Below, one piece after another: positions 1-12,169 of a stretch of DNA of 64,000 nt. Under the pieces are notes generated by a model. The model was given only the letters and a program-made list of their open reading frames with translations. It was not told the origin of the DNA and did not search any database. Every line of letters starts with the position of its first letter. Position 1 is the stretch's first letter. A program made the translations under genes and the position numbers. The DNA is taken from NCBI GenBank assembly GCA_964304625.1, contig OZ199838.1, positions 3,596,001-3,660,000 on the forward strand, in the 5' to 3' direction. The stretch is from Kudoa neothunni. Lineage: Eukaryota > Cnidaria.

Positions 1-565
1 TTAATATACTCTCTTCTCTTGAAAGTGCGAAATCATTATCTCTATTTATAACCCTAGTCATCGAAGGTACTATCTATGATGTGGTATATACACGTATGGA
101 ATGAATATAAGAATTAAATCACTACTAAACAATAACAACTACCACCTTATGTTTAATGATATATTCGTCTCGCATAATATTATTTTCAAAATTTTAGTCT
201 TACCATTCACATATTGCCAAATTTTAATCGCAAAGGCTGTTAGCGCGGTAACATGTAATCCTAAACGGCATGTTCGTCTGTGCAATATTAATTTTTACTC
301 CTAGTAACTCATACTTTCATGTTGTTTACAGATAAAATTTAGTAGAAACCACTGTATTTAATTATTTCTAGTTCACCGCTTTGCTCTTAGAATAAGAAAT
401 AATTAAATATAGTCAAAGCTAGGCTAGCGGCACCTGAATATTATTTACCGCGCAAATACCCACTTTTAATTTTAATAGTATTTGACAACCAAATAGATTA
501 GTCAATTTTCAACAAACAGAATTATGATGTGCCAAGATGTATACACACGTTTCACATTGATTTAA
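1..565. other. AT-rich non-coding stretch
   Basis: No convincing coding exon. A 67-codon open frame at 101-304 has no recognisable domain and no coding-like composition. The stretch ends at the TTAA target of the MITE that begins at 566. Confidence 0.6.
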
Positions 566-812
566 CCCTTTAAGGACAACCTTGGATTTCGCGCGCCCAT
601 CTTTCTATTATTTTTAAATTTAATTTTTTTAACAAACTTGTTTTTTTATGTATTTCCTCCAGAATTTTACCTACTCCTTAAAAAAAGTATAATTTATCAA
701 AGAATGTAATCAAATCGGTAAACGTTATGGCGAAAATACTCAAAATGTAACCAACATAACAACAAAATAATATTAAGGTTGGCGTGTGGAACCCAAGGTT
801 GTCCTTAAAGGG
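566..812. mobile_element. 247-bp piggyBac-type MITE
   Basis: Long terminal inverted repeats: the left end reads CCCTTTAAGGACAACCTTGG and the right end is its near-exact reverse complement. Both sides carry TTAA (562-565 and 813-816), the target duplication of piggyBac-type elements. The interior is AT-rich and has no coding frame, so it must have been moved by a transposase encoded elsewhere. A second, more decayed copy in the opposite orientation lies at about 43050-43303 inside the large RB-gene intron. The well-kept repeats suggest this copy is the younger one. Confidence 0.88.
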
Positions 813-816
813 TTAA

Positions 817-1957
817 ATGTATTCCTAATCCATAATGTTTCGCATTTCAGCATTTAATATCAACTAGCATCTTTATATCAATGTGTAAGTAATAGATCAG
901 AGTAAAAATCTAATAATCTAGACCGCAGATTATAAGATTAATGTACATAATGTTTCGCGATGAGTTACCTTTATATTCTCAACTAATACATACAATTTTC
1001 ATCCATAAATATAATACGCGAATTTCAGAATATTAATGATAATAATAAGGAAGCTTCTATTAGCAAACAAAAAATAATGAATTAATATAATTCGAATAGA
1101 TCTTCATATTTTAGATTTCTCGTAACATAGTGACGATCCAAAACAAATAACCAACAAAATAATAAAGAATCAACTGTATCTAAAAACATTAGGATGGAAT
1201 TGGATAACTAAAAGAAATCACATCTAATATTAAATTATCACAGGTCAACGGCAGTAGTCTCCTTAAAATATTTTAAGATAGAATTAAACCACGTGTTAGT
1301 ATCCCAACCCTTCTCGGTGTAATTATTGTGATAAAAGCAACCGAAGAAATGTGTAATATATAGAATTTAAATAACAAGAAACTACACACTACAATAAAAT
1401 CTGCAATTCATCCTTCCCTCAAATAAAAAACAAACATAACAACTATAATAATCAGGTGATACCGATATCATATTAGAGAGTAGATTGATGTATTTTAATG
1501 CTCCAATCATGATAATATCTGATTACATGAACATTCGAAATTCACTTACATGATCTAAGGTGAATCACGCTTTTGAAAATTCTATTTGGCAAGGCAAATG
1601 CATTATTATTTTTTTTTACCGAATAAAATAACGTTAAAAATAAATCTGTTAATCTCAAATTAAACAATACACTCAATTCAAGTTAAAATCAGAGGCCTAC
1701 AACAATCCTGGTAGCGACATTTCTCACCTAGGCCCAGTCTACCTTTTGACGCGCAAGCGTTTTTCCATCAACGAGGGGGTAACCCCCTATTTTCAAGATT
1801 TGATTTAGATGAAAAAATCAACACAACATAGATTATATTCGAAAGATAATTTGCTTGAGTCTTATTTGTCTAGCCGGGTTGTAGATATAGTGTAAACTAC
1901 GATGTTTCGCCTTCGTTAAACTTCGGCAAGTGTAGCGAAAATTTGAGGACACAGACG
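817..1957. other. Non-coding stretch upstream of CDK9
   Basis: AT-rich, with no supported exon. The last few hundred bases, including a more GC-balanced patch near 1700-1950, should hold the CDK9 promoter and 5' UTR. No specific promoter element could be assigned. Confidence 0.5.
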
Positions 1958-3721
1958 ATGGAACCATCGGTGTTGATCTCCAAGCTTAACTATCCATATA
2001 TCAGGGACATAGCGGAATATGAGAAACTGACCAAGGTTGGTCAAGGAACTTTTGGGTAATTTAGATAATGATGGCGATTCGAACGTTTATTCGGTCGTCA
2101 TTGTTACCTCTCACTCTCTGGACTGAACTTATATTATGTTTATAGAGAGGTTTTTAAAGCCAGAAATAGAAAAACCAGTAAACTGTGCGCTTTAAAAAAG
2201 TTTATAATGGACAAAGAAACTCTCGGTGTACGTTGTTAGCACGTTATCATTTGTTATTAGTTGTGACCTGCTACACACATTATCAGTAGTTGTTCCATTC
2301 ATATATGATTAATCGTTGTAATTAATATGTGCCATTATTAATTTCGGTGCAACTGAAGAGTTATTTAAGATTTATTTAAGATGATGGCGAGTTTGTAATG
2401 TTAAAATTAGGCGCAAACAACTTTAATATTCATTATTGTTTGTTTTTCCCCTAGATTGTCTTAATAAATCTTTGATGGTTTCTCATACCATTTATGTAGT
2501 TGCCTATCACAAGTTTGCGTGAAATAAAAATTTTGCAAATTATTCGTCACGAGAACCTTTTAAATCTCAAAGAGATTTGTTTCGAGAAAGGTATTTACTG
2601 TTGTTATTTGTTTAGTGTAGTACAATTGCGTTGATTATCGCTAAAATTATTGAACTACTTTTTCGACTATTCAAACAAAATTAAGGTTCAGACGAGAATT
2701 CCTACAAGACCTCATTGTATCTTGTTCTGGACTTTTGTGAGCACGATTTGGCGGGATTACTGTCAAATTATAAAGTGATTTTCAGTTTGGGTGAGATTAA
2801 AAAAATTGCGCATATGATTTTCAATGGGCTCTATTACCTACACTACAACAATATCATGCATCGTGATATGAAATCATCAAATATACTCGTTACGAGAGAT
2901 GGTGTGGTGAAACTGGCCGATTTTGGACTTGCGAGATTCATCAAACCGGCTGGGGTCGAACCACAACCAGACCCTAAGTTCAGCAATCGAGTCGTCACGT
3001 TATGGTATCGTGCGCCTGAACTTCTTCTTGGGTCGATCAAATATGACAGCTCAATCGATATATGGGCTGCTGGTTGTATTATTGCCGAATTGTTCACTCG
3101 TGTGGCTATATTACAAGTATTGGTTTGTTTCGATAGGTGGTTGGTAGTTGACCTGTTTGTTTCTAGGGTGCCAATGAGATTGCACAGCTACAACTTATTC
3201 AAGTTTTGTGTGGCTCTATTAAACTTTCTGAGTGGCCTGGAGCTGCCCAACTCCCTTTGTACAATTCATTAGAGCTAACACAAGGCGTTAGAAGATGTGT
3301 TGTAGAACGTCTTTCTCAATTCATCAAATTCAATTGTGCTCTGGATCTCATTGATAAATTGCTGGTTTATAATCCCGAGAAAAGATTGGATGCTGATAGT
3401 GCGCTAAATCACGATTTTTTCTGGTAACACTATACCACCTTTGAAAGTGTTATTTAGTTGTTGTAAAATAACATAAGATAAAGATAATAAGGCTGTGTGA
3501 ACATTTATTTAATAATTTCTTTTAGGTCTGACCCAATGCCAACCAGTTTGAAGGAGTTGATGTCAACACTGACTGTTTCTAATTATGACATGTTCAACTC
3601 GCGGAATGACAAACGAAAACCTATTATCACTATTCCACCTGGGTTCATTAGTCGATTCACTCCGTCTATGAATCGTCAGGATCGCCACCATCGCAAAAAT
3701 AATTATCATCCTTATTGTTGA
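1958..3721 (+). CDS. CDK9: Cyclin-dependent kinase 9 (P-TEFb catalytic subunit)
   Basis: Six exons: 1958-2055, 2146-2227, 2500-2590, 2692-3116, 3167-3423, 3526-3721, summing to 1149 nt (382 aa), close to the 372 aa of human CDK9. Seen: glycine loop GQGTFGEVFKAR; LPITSLREIKIL helix, equivalent to the CDK9 PITALRE; FCEHDLAGLLSN after the hinge; catalytic HRDMKSSN; DFGLA; activation segment NRVVTLWYRAPELLLG with the T-loop threonine; C-lobe LDLIDKLLVYNPEKR-like and ALNHDFFW followed by SDPMP, all typical of CDK9 rather than CDK11 or CDK12. In this family the kinase pairs with cyclin T and phosphorylates the RNA polymerase II tail, NELF and SPT5 to release paused polymerase. The tail after the kinase domain is short, basic and His/Arg-rich. 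All introns are 50-272 bp with gt/ag ends. Confidence 0.95.
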
Positions 3722-3946
3722 TTGTTGACCCTGATGGAATGAAACCAAAGTCTGTAAAGATTCAATATTTAGGATCATTTGATTTTTTGTATCTAAACTG
3801 TATACTACTCTCACTTGTTTTATATTACTTTTTACTTGTGTAATTTTATTCTCTCATTTGTTGGGATGATTCTATATTAATTTCTCGATATATTGATTGA
3901 TTTAACGATTATGCGAATTTTTGTTATCAATCCTCTAATGCATAAT
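3722..3946. other. 3' flank of CDK9
   Basis: AT-rich 3' UTR and spacer with no further coding signal, ending where a hAT-like terminus starts. Confidence 0.5.
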
Positions 3947-4119
3947 GCAGGGGTCACCAAAATACCGCCCTCCGATGCATTCAATCCGACCCACATTACT
4001 CCCCCAACATTCAAATGTGCCTGTGAATAAAAAAAATTGGGTTGACTTACGTGAAGACTATCAAGACATTATTACTTTAGTAGATGAATATGAATTAAAT
4101 ATATTCGGCTCTTGTACGA
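3947..4119 (+). mobile_element. hAT-type terminal fragment
   Basis: Begins CAGGGGTCACCAAAATACCG, followed by a cytosine-rich stretch (gccctccg, atccgacccac) much like the ends of Buster/Tip100-type hAT elements. No matching opposite end was found, so this looks like one terminus of an old copy. An open frame starting at 3945 runs through it into the Merlin element and is best seen as chance. Confidence 0.45.
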
Positions 4120-5119
4120 TACAGTGGAAATGTGCGCGTGGTTTCTGCAGAAAATTAAACTTTATTAAACAACATTTGCGTATTTTTAATGGAGATATAT
4201 TCTATTTATCGTTTCAATATATGAAGAAAGACGATTTTCTTGAAATTTCTTTTAAGACGGATAAGAAGTGAGATAAGATCTAATTAGTTCGGACATTTTG
4301 TTCGTGATATACCTAAATTTTCTATTGATGACGCTCCAGATTGCTTCTATCTTATTCGTATGGACGCCATCAGCTGTTTTAAATTCGATACTTTGATTAA
4401 TGGACTCATGTTTAAAGGCCGGAAATCCGAGATTTCTATATCCCCGCCATTTATCGGTCAAAATTATAGACTTGCGAGTGACATAATTGGTAGTAAAATC
4501 TTCAGGAGTCGACTTATTTCTTACTTCAGTCAAAATTTGGAAAATATTATTTTATTCAACTCCACCTACTCTCCAAACATTCTAGTTCATATGAAACCTT
4601 CCTCTGTGATATTTTCTTTTACATATATTGGATCGGTCAATCTGTAAAACAACATCCATTCCTTCTATTCTCATCCTATATAGATTGAAATACTCAATAT
4701 AAATTTCCCGAATATAATTCTTCGAGTTAACGATAGTTACTCTGGATCCGATTTTCAATTGTTTCAGTTATGTACCATATGACTTTTGAATATCGGAGAC
4801 ATCCTAATACATTAAAATGAATATTTACCATAGTGAAAATTTAGTTCCTTTACAAATGCTTACTCATTTTTAACACGCATAGCATCTAAAGTTATATCCA
4901 TCGCTGACATTTTCTTTAATGAGCCCAACTTTTGAATTACACATTTCACAAACTCTCTCTTTCGGAATTAACCCTATCTTTTGTAAAAATGCAATAAACT
5001 TTTCATTGTCATTTTTAAATAAAAAAGATCTAAAAGCAAAGAATCCAAGTTTGTGAGTAAAAAGTTAAATGTTTTTTTTCGCTAAAGTAACACGAAGCTG
5101 AGCGACATTTTCCACTGTA
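4120..5119 (-). mobile_element. Merlin (IS1016/ISXO2-type) DNA transposon, dead copy
   Basis: Ends form an inverted repeat: left TACAGTGGAAATGTGCGC, right (reverse complement) TACAGTGGAAAATGTCGC. On the minus strand a transposase can be followed across about 780 bp: an N-terminal zinc ribbon (CEMC...CYAC), then VLQIDRSN (first Asp), CKRKYHRGR, IILTDKWRGYRNLG (second Asp) and HTNKIEAIWSVINRKFR (Glu), the DDE order of Merlin/ISXO2 enzymes. The frame is interrupted by several stop codons, for example two between the KYHRGR motif and the second Asp, so the copy is inactive. The longest intact piece is 4252-4533. A clear 8-9 bp target duplication was not seen. Confidence 0.85.
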
Positions 5120-5742
5120 CCTTACTTTAGCCTGATATTTCTATCGACTCCTACTTAATTTCTCCAATTAATTTAGTTCTCTGTTTCGATTATATTTTAA
5201 ATTATATTTCTTATCGTTGATCACTATAATGAAATTAGATTTTTAAAAATTAAATTCATTTCTTCTTGATAATTTTTATTTTGAATATTTCCTCCATAAT
5301 AATATTAGATCAGTAAAGTGCCAAGCGAGTGTAATATTTAATCAATTTTATTTCAGACCATAGAATTTAATTCGTTAACATATTGTGTATGAGCATTTAA
5401 TAATATTATTAAATCAAGAAAAGTACTAATTTGGTACACGATAAATGGTTAAAGTATGATTTTAATTGCAAATTCTCCATTTAAATCACTAAAAAAATTT
5501 ATAAAATTTTGTAGGAAAAATATAGCCTATTGTAAATGTTCAATCATATTTTTAATATCTTACATATTTTAGGAGATATTCCCTTCATGCTTTAAATAGC
5601 TAATGCCATGATAAAATTTAAACCAATAGTCATGTGATCATTGGTATAGTTAACAACCGTATAACATCAAATTTATCCACCAGATAAAACTAAAATTTGA
5701 TTTATGTAATAATTATGATTTTATCTATTAATGTATCTGAAA
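5120..5742. other. Non-coding stretch
   Basis: Very AT-rich, with no exon, repeat or RNA gene recognised. Confidence 0.5.
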
Positions 5743-6025
5743 AAAATCTGAGGTAATTTTATACCCCAAAAATTCATTGGAGTGTAGTAAGCTTGTTATA
5801 ATTTTTTTGATTTTATATTTATAGTCATATATTACTTACCTTTCTGGAAGATTATGAAAAAACTTGTATCCTATGAAAATCAAGAAAATCACGTATACAA
5901 CCAATAACTTCTTGGTATAGTAAATTTTGACCCTAACAAATTCATTAGAGGGTTAATGCTTCCTCTTTGTAAACTACTGGATTAACCCTCGTTTTTGGGG
6001 TGAGGTATAATAGGAGAGCCCATCG
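5743..6025. mobile_element. Two opposed piggyBac-type ends, fragments
   Basis: 5946-5957 reads ttagagggttaa and 5983-5996 reads attaaccctcgttt, i.e. two TTAA-flanked CCCTC termini pointing away from each other 35 bp apart. At 5745-5770 the motif ctgaggtaattttatacccc resembles the subterminal motif of the large piggyBac at 13529-17266 (ctgaggtagatttcaacccc) and sits at about the same distance (about 190-200 bp) from its end as the second motif there. Probably remains of two related elements; partner ends were not found. Confidence 0.4.
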
Positions 6026-9000
6026 TTGCCATTTTACTCTATTAATATTTAACTCTTACAGGATTTTAAGATAAGCCAAAAATATTTTTATGCCTGCGTG
6101 AATGTGCAAAAAATTAATGATCATAGTTTCAATCGTGTAGTATTATATGACAGATTGTGATTGTATAAGATAATGTAAAAAAAGTGTATCTGAATTTTTG
6201 ATTAAAGTTATTTTTGATAAAATGTAGAATAATGGTTCATTTTCCGATTAAAGATTATAATTAGTTTTTTACCTTAATCTTACTTTTTTTAAATCAAATT
6301 AGTGTGATATTTGGTGAACATCGAATTGTAGGAATGTCTGGATTTCATCGAACAAATTTTTTTTAAATTTAATTTATACAATTGCTATAATTAATCAGTT
6401 AATGCTGATATAAAATATGGAAAATCTATTCTTACATACAGAATTAATAATAGGTATTTTCCATGTATGAAATATGACAATCGATAAAAAATTATAGTTG
6501 TCACACTCAAATATTAGGATAAACAAAGTATGCTTTACTCGATAGATTAAATGGTATGTCGTGTTGAAATAACTGTAAGGGTCTAGCAGTTAAATATATG
6601 ATGGATTATAGCAACTATTATTGATAGCAAAATAGAATGCCGAAAGTAACCTACCTACTGGTTTTGAAACAATGATACATACAAAAAATTTATATAATCA
6701 ACAGGTTCGATTTTTATCTTAGTGGCTGATTTGGATTACGGCCATTATTCTATATTTGAACCATAATATATAAACATTTAAATTTCTGATTTAAATAATT
6801 TATCAATTTGAATATGTGAAGACTGTTGTGTTCAAAAGAAAAATACAAAAATTCACAATTCCCATAACATTTCAAATATTTTTTGCTCTTTTATCAAAAG
6901 AGGATATAAAATTATTCTTTAAATCTGCATTCGAATTGATTTATCCTGATAATAGTTATTATTGTACAATATACAATGTTATTTCGTAAAAAATTCAATT
7001 AGAAATATATAAACTGCTGAAAAAATGAAAAAATTGTTATATCAAATTATTTGTAATACCTAAATGACCACGCCGTAAAGAAAATTCAGGATATTTTCCT
7101 CAGGTGTCTTGGTTTAGCCAAACTCCATAAATTTATACTTTTTGGAAGATGATTAAATATTTGAATCACTTGGTGTGGTATCATTTTTTAAGCATAATCG
7201 TTAGATTATACTTAAGATACAAATTATTTGGTATATCTTTGTCATGAATATCAATGTTATGATCACTCCTTTGCGAGAAAATCCATACTCATCAGAGCAA
7301 TGAATATTTATATGTTCGTGCGTGCGTTCGCGGCTATAAAAATTTTGTTAAATTTGAGAAATGTATAGTTATCTAAATACATGCAAATTATTAAAATTGA
7401 TATATCGTATCATTTGTTTCAAAATTTTAAAGAATTAGAGGTCTGATGGGACTCTATTTTATTTGAAGGCGTTCTAATCATAAATATTTACGTAAATCGT
7501 TAAGAAATATCTTAACACATATTCTGAGTAGATAATATATATTAATGAAGTGAAAAAATGTGAGCTTTGTTGGCTGACTGACTTTTGAGAAGTATACAAA
7601 ACAATTTTGAATGTGGTCCATTCGAAATTGGAGCTAACATTTTAAACTGACAGAGAGATTAATTCAATAACAAAAAATCTTTCATTGTCAATTTCTTATA
7701 TCTCTTCACTAATTAACCCCATGGTATATATATATATATATATATATGTTAGAAATAAATTTTATATGAAAAGGTATGTTCCTATTTATAGCGTTTCAAA
7801 ATCGATACAATAAACTCAGATTGATCAACTAATAATCATTGATAGGTTATGAAATATACCACATTTTTAGGTGTTCAATGTTCGCTTAAGCAATGTCATT
7901 CAGAAACGAACAACACGCAAAATTCATGATTTTATAAAAAAATTAAAATTAACTTTATATTATCTTATATTTTTTGAAATTATATGTAATAATTAGAAAT
8001 AAACAATAAACTTTTTATTTTAACAATAATTCCCATTTAATCATTTCATCGTAAATTTTTAGCCAAATAGTATTGATAAACATCAAAATCCGATAAAAAT
8101 TAAAAATCTGACTTATATAACTAAAAAAAGTCAATCAAAATCGGATTAAAGGATTTTATTTAAAATTAATCCAATTTATTTCAATTATATATTCACTATT
8201 GTTGATTTATTAAAATATACAACAAAGAATAGAATCTTCTATTTTTCCCATTATATGTGCTTCTATATTACCGTATATACTTAAACAGCAATAAAACCAG
8301 GAAATACTTAAAGTTATGAGAAGATGGATGCAAATCGGAACCCAAAACAACTTAACAACGCATTTTTACATATGACACACAACATAGTCATTATCACAAT
8401 AATTTTAACACTTTTCCTAAACGAAAAATTTTGTAGTTGTATTGAATTGATACTCCAACAATTTAACTTTTGATAAACACATATAGAAATTATTTTGAAA
8501 TATAAAATCATACAAAATTTAAATTACATAAACTACTAATGTAATAGTCTGTTTCATTACTAATATTTAATAGTGTTAACAAAATTCGGCAGAAATAAAT
8601 TAAGTTTGTTAATCCCCTATACACAAGATTTAAAGATATAAAACGCTTATTTATGCTCGGATTTATACAAATATGAAGCTTAAACTATATTTTTATAGTC
8701 ATGAAAAAAATTATATTTATCAAAACATTGGGTCAAATTCCCAAAAGTGAAAAATTTGTTAAAGTGTGATCGAATACCTGCTGTAGTTGTAGTTTCTATG
8801 AAAACAAACTACAATAAACATCCACATATTTAATTTGGGTTCAAAATACTTTTCAACAAATCTATTTAAATGAATTTTTTACGAAAAATAAATGTTGTAG
8901 ATCAACGATGTGTTATGTATATTCGAATTTTTCACAGCAAATGCAAATAACCGGAAGCAATGAGCAATAGCTGATAATAATTCCAATCCGTGTTTTATTT

Positions 9001-9982
9001 TCATCCAGTATAACAAAAAATAATTTTAAATAAATTCTAAATACAATAATGATAAACCGACTATTTCTCAATTACTCAAATAAAATATATAAATAAGGTG
9101 ATTATAGTTTATGAAATAGATCTTATCTAACAGATTTAATTTAAAGTAATCGGTGTACCTAACATTTATCAAATAATGCTTACAGTTAAACTATACATAG
9201 GTTTTAACATAGAATCATAATTCAATATTTATTTGTTAAATAAATTAAGCAAATGGATAAAAAATTTAACTCTAAAAAATGAATTTTATTTTGCAAATAA
9301 TATTCAAAGGTGAACATTATGCGAAAACGGCGAACTTAGAACCCTCTTAAGTAAGACCCTTTCTCTTCTCATATTACATACAATCTGAAACAGTCGAAGA
9401 TATTGGTACATTTTTAAAACCTACAATATTCACATATTCACCAGGATAGAGTAGTAACCAACGAAGAAAATTCCATTTAATATTTCAGAGATTAATACTT
9501 TTCTCCACATTTAAAACTAAAATAACATTAAAAGATTGTTTAACGTTTTATTCGCACCTAAAAATAACATGCATACTCACTTAATATCCATTGAACATTT
9601 ATTAATTATTAAAGAAGGATTGCACTACATTCAAAGAAATGCATATTAAAAATTGTAACTAATTAAAATCTACATTAAATTTGTTAAACACATACAATTA
9701 TTACTGGTATAAACATCGAAAATACGCCCCCAATGTGTATCAACGCGATTCGGTTGGTATCGTGTGTCAAAGACACGCAGGCAACTTTGAAACTAAAATA
9801 TTTTGATTGCATAAAAAACGCACGAATTTGTAATTCTAACTCCAAATTTGTGTTAGAAAACAATGTACGGCCAATATCATAGTGATATTGGTGGATAATA
9901 ATACTATGCACATAGTTTCCGAATACACACGAACACTAATTCTTATACGAACAATTGTGGTTGTTGAACCTTGCCTGTTAAT
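6026..9982. other. 4-kb gene-free stretch
   Basis: AT-rich with no exon supported by homology or by splice-linked frames. Short open frames on the minus strand at 8314-8511 and 9684-9911 show no domain. A (TA)n run lies at 7725-7747. The TFG-like gene's promoter should sit just before 9983. Confidence 0.5.
7725..7747. repeat. (TA)n microsatellite
   Basis: About eleven uninterrupted TA units in the gene-free stretch. Confidence 0.9.
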
Positions 9983-11484
9983 ATGGAACGAGCCATGAGA
10001 GTTGCCAAAGTTAAATACTGCGACAAAATTAAAAAGTTTCTGATACCAGAAGATATTTCACATTTCGACGCGTTTTATGAGAAGGTTGTTGGTCTTTTTT
10101 CCAAACAAATCACATCCAATCAAGAAATGACTGTCGAATACTTGGATGAGGGTTTGTAGCTTTTGTTTTTTTACCAAAGAAACCACCTTATATATAATTC
10201 TTAATTTTAGAAAAGGATTGGATTTTACTTGAAAATATTGAGGATCTTTCACTTGCCATGCAAGAGGGTTCTTTATACATTAGAATTAAAGGTACGGATT
10301 GTCTGTTTTAATTTTGTTAATCTCCTAGTAGAATCATCCGCTGATAGTTTGATGAGTGAAATTCTCTTCAATAAACAAATTGACACATCAGTACAAAAAA
10401 TCGAAATTGTTGATGGACTCAAAGGTCTCAGTTTGATACCTACTCAGAATGCAAAATGTAGCTTGACCTTTTTGATTATCTAATTTTGTTGTTTAGATAA
10501 TTTGAAGGAGGTAAACGCCGAAGATGCTTCTGTAAAACAGTTCGCTTCTGCAACTACTCGACCCAATATGCGAGTAGAAGGTAGTCTTAATTTAATATTT
10601 TTATAATTAAATATTAATTTTTTATTAACAGATCAAACGAACATGAAAAAGTCTGAAATTCACGCTTTTAAAGGACCAAATTTTGAAAAAAGTACACAAA
10701 CCTATGAAGATGATTTGTTAGCGTTGGGTCAACATGAACCCAACATCCGTGATAATGCGTCAGTGGGCTCTTCAAATAAAGACAATTCTATGCATAGTCA
10801 ATGTATCATAAGTGTAAAGTGTAATTTTTGATATGTGAATTTTCATTTGTAGATGGTGCTCATAAAGACAACATTGGTGTGAATCCTTCACCAATTGCAT
10901 TCCATCCTAAAAATCCCAACCAAGAACCACTCCATGCTAACCAACAACAAATGTCCTTCCAACAGGATCAATCCCAACCCTTTTATAGTCATAGTTCGCC
11001 AGGTACAGATGCCAATCAGAGAGGACCTATGATGATGCCTGGCAATGCTCGTCCACCATCCTTCCCCTCCAATCAACAACAACTACCCCCTTCGGCGCAA
11101 CAACGACAACAGCAACCATCTATGGGTCAACCACCGTATGGAGTGAGATCTTCTACAACTCCCGTCAACATGGGACATCCTGCTATGGGTGCTGCTCAAC
11201 CACAACCTATAAGAGGACCTCCAGCTAACATGAGACCTGGTTTCCCCAACCCTGGACAGATGGGATTCGTCCCACAACAACCCCAAGGTCAACCACCAAT
11301 GGGCATGCCTCCAAGGCAGTCGATTCAAAGTGGTTCTCAGCCTCCTCCTCATCATGGCATGGGAATGCCACCACAATCTTATAGTGGAGGACCTCCACTT
11401 GATTATCCTCCTTCTCACGGTTCTGCGCCAAACCAAGGAAACCGATTCCCCCCACCAGGACACTTCCAAACAAGCAACCAATGA
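9983..11484 (+). CDS. TFG-like PB1-domain protein with P/Q-rich tail
   Basis: Six exons: 9983-10151, 10211-10291, 10329-10424, 10497-10580, 10632-10811 (donor could also be after 10802), 10853-11484; about 413 aa. Residues about 5-83 form a PB1-like fold with the TFG pattern: basic KVKYCDKIKKF, ITSNQEMTVEYLDEEKDWILL (acidic OPCA-like DEEKDW) and ENIEDLSLAMQ. A short, probably helical segment follows (DSLMSEILFNKQIDTSVQKI), then about 210 residues rich in Pro, Gln, Gly and Met ending at 11484. PB1, then coiled coil, then P/Q-rich disordered tail is the layout of TFG, which oligomerises at ER exit sites and organises COPII transport. Similarity is to architecture and PB1 pattern, so orthology is probable, not certain. 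The upstream TTG at 9971 is in frame, but ATG 9983 is the first proper start. Confidence 0.7.
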
Positions 11485-12169
11485 TTGTTTATTTGAGGTT
11501 TTAACGGAGTTTACAGCTCTCAATTAAAATCCTTTTTTGGTGTTATTCAAAAAACTCGTCAATTTTTATTTCATATTCTGATTATATGATGTGTTTTGTT
11601 AGCTATTGGTGGAGATTTTTTTGTTTGAAGGGGGTCTTAGTATTTTGGAATTAATCTTTTAGTCTTAAGCAAGCAATTTGCTTTTAGAGTAGAATAACAC
11701 AGGGGAAAATAAAACTCAGATTTTTTTTATATTTCACTTGGAAAAATATTTTTTGAATTTCTAATATTCTGAATGGTGATTTAAAAGAGCGATATTCGGT
11801 CAAGATTGGTTATTGCGCTTCTTTTTTTTCAATTAAGAAAAAGGTTTGAAATAACCTTAATCGACTGTTTATATATAAATTTAATAACTCTAAAATAATC
11901 ACATTACAAATTTTTCCTTTAATTATGTATATACATATTAAATCGACTGTTTTTAAACATTAATTCTATATTAAAAAGTGCAGCGCAGTTGTTAGTTTAT
12001 TGTAAACAACACGCTAAATTTGAAGGAGTTAATGCGAAAAACCTGCTGATGTACTTCGACTTTGATTCATTGGTGACGGTTAAATAGGCATTTATGGGAC
12101 TAGGGAATATAAAGGAGTAGAAAATTCGTAAGCCCTACAAGCAATACTTTCAAAGCTTGAAGGGATGTA
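11485..12169. other. 3' flank of TFG-like gene
   Basis: AT-rich UTR and spacer. No exon supported. Confidence 0.5.

Noticed and set aside
2843-3097. 84-codon minus-strand frame
   Set aside because: Antisense shadow of the CDK9 kinase core.
3945-4271. 108-codon + strand frame downstream of CDK9
   Set aside because: It crosses from a hAT terminus into the Merlin element and overlaps the latter's inverted repeat; no domain, so a chance frame.
4360-4647. 95-codon + strand frame
   Set aside because: Antisense of the Merlin transposase remnant, which has clear homology on the minus strand.
11083-11523. 146-codon minus-strand frame, Trp/Arg/Ser-rich
   Set aside because: Antisense shadow of the P/Q-rich TFG-like tail; skewed composition comes from the CAA/CCA repeats of the real frame.
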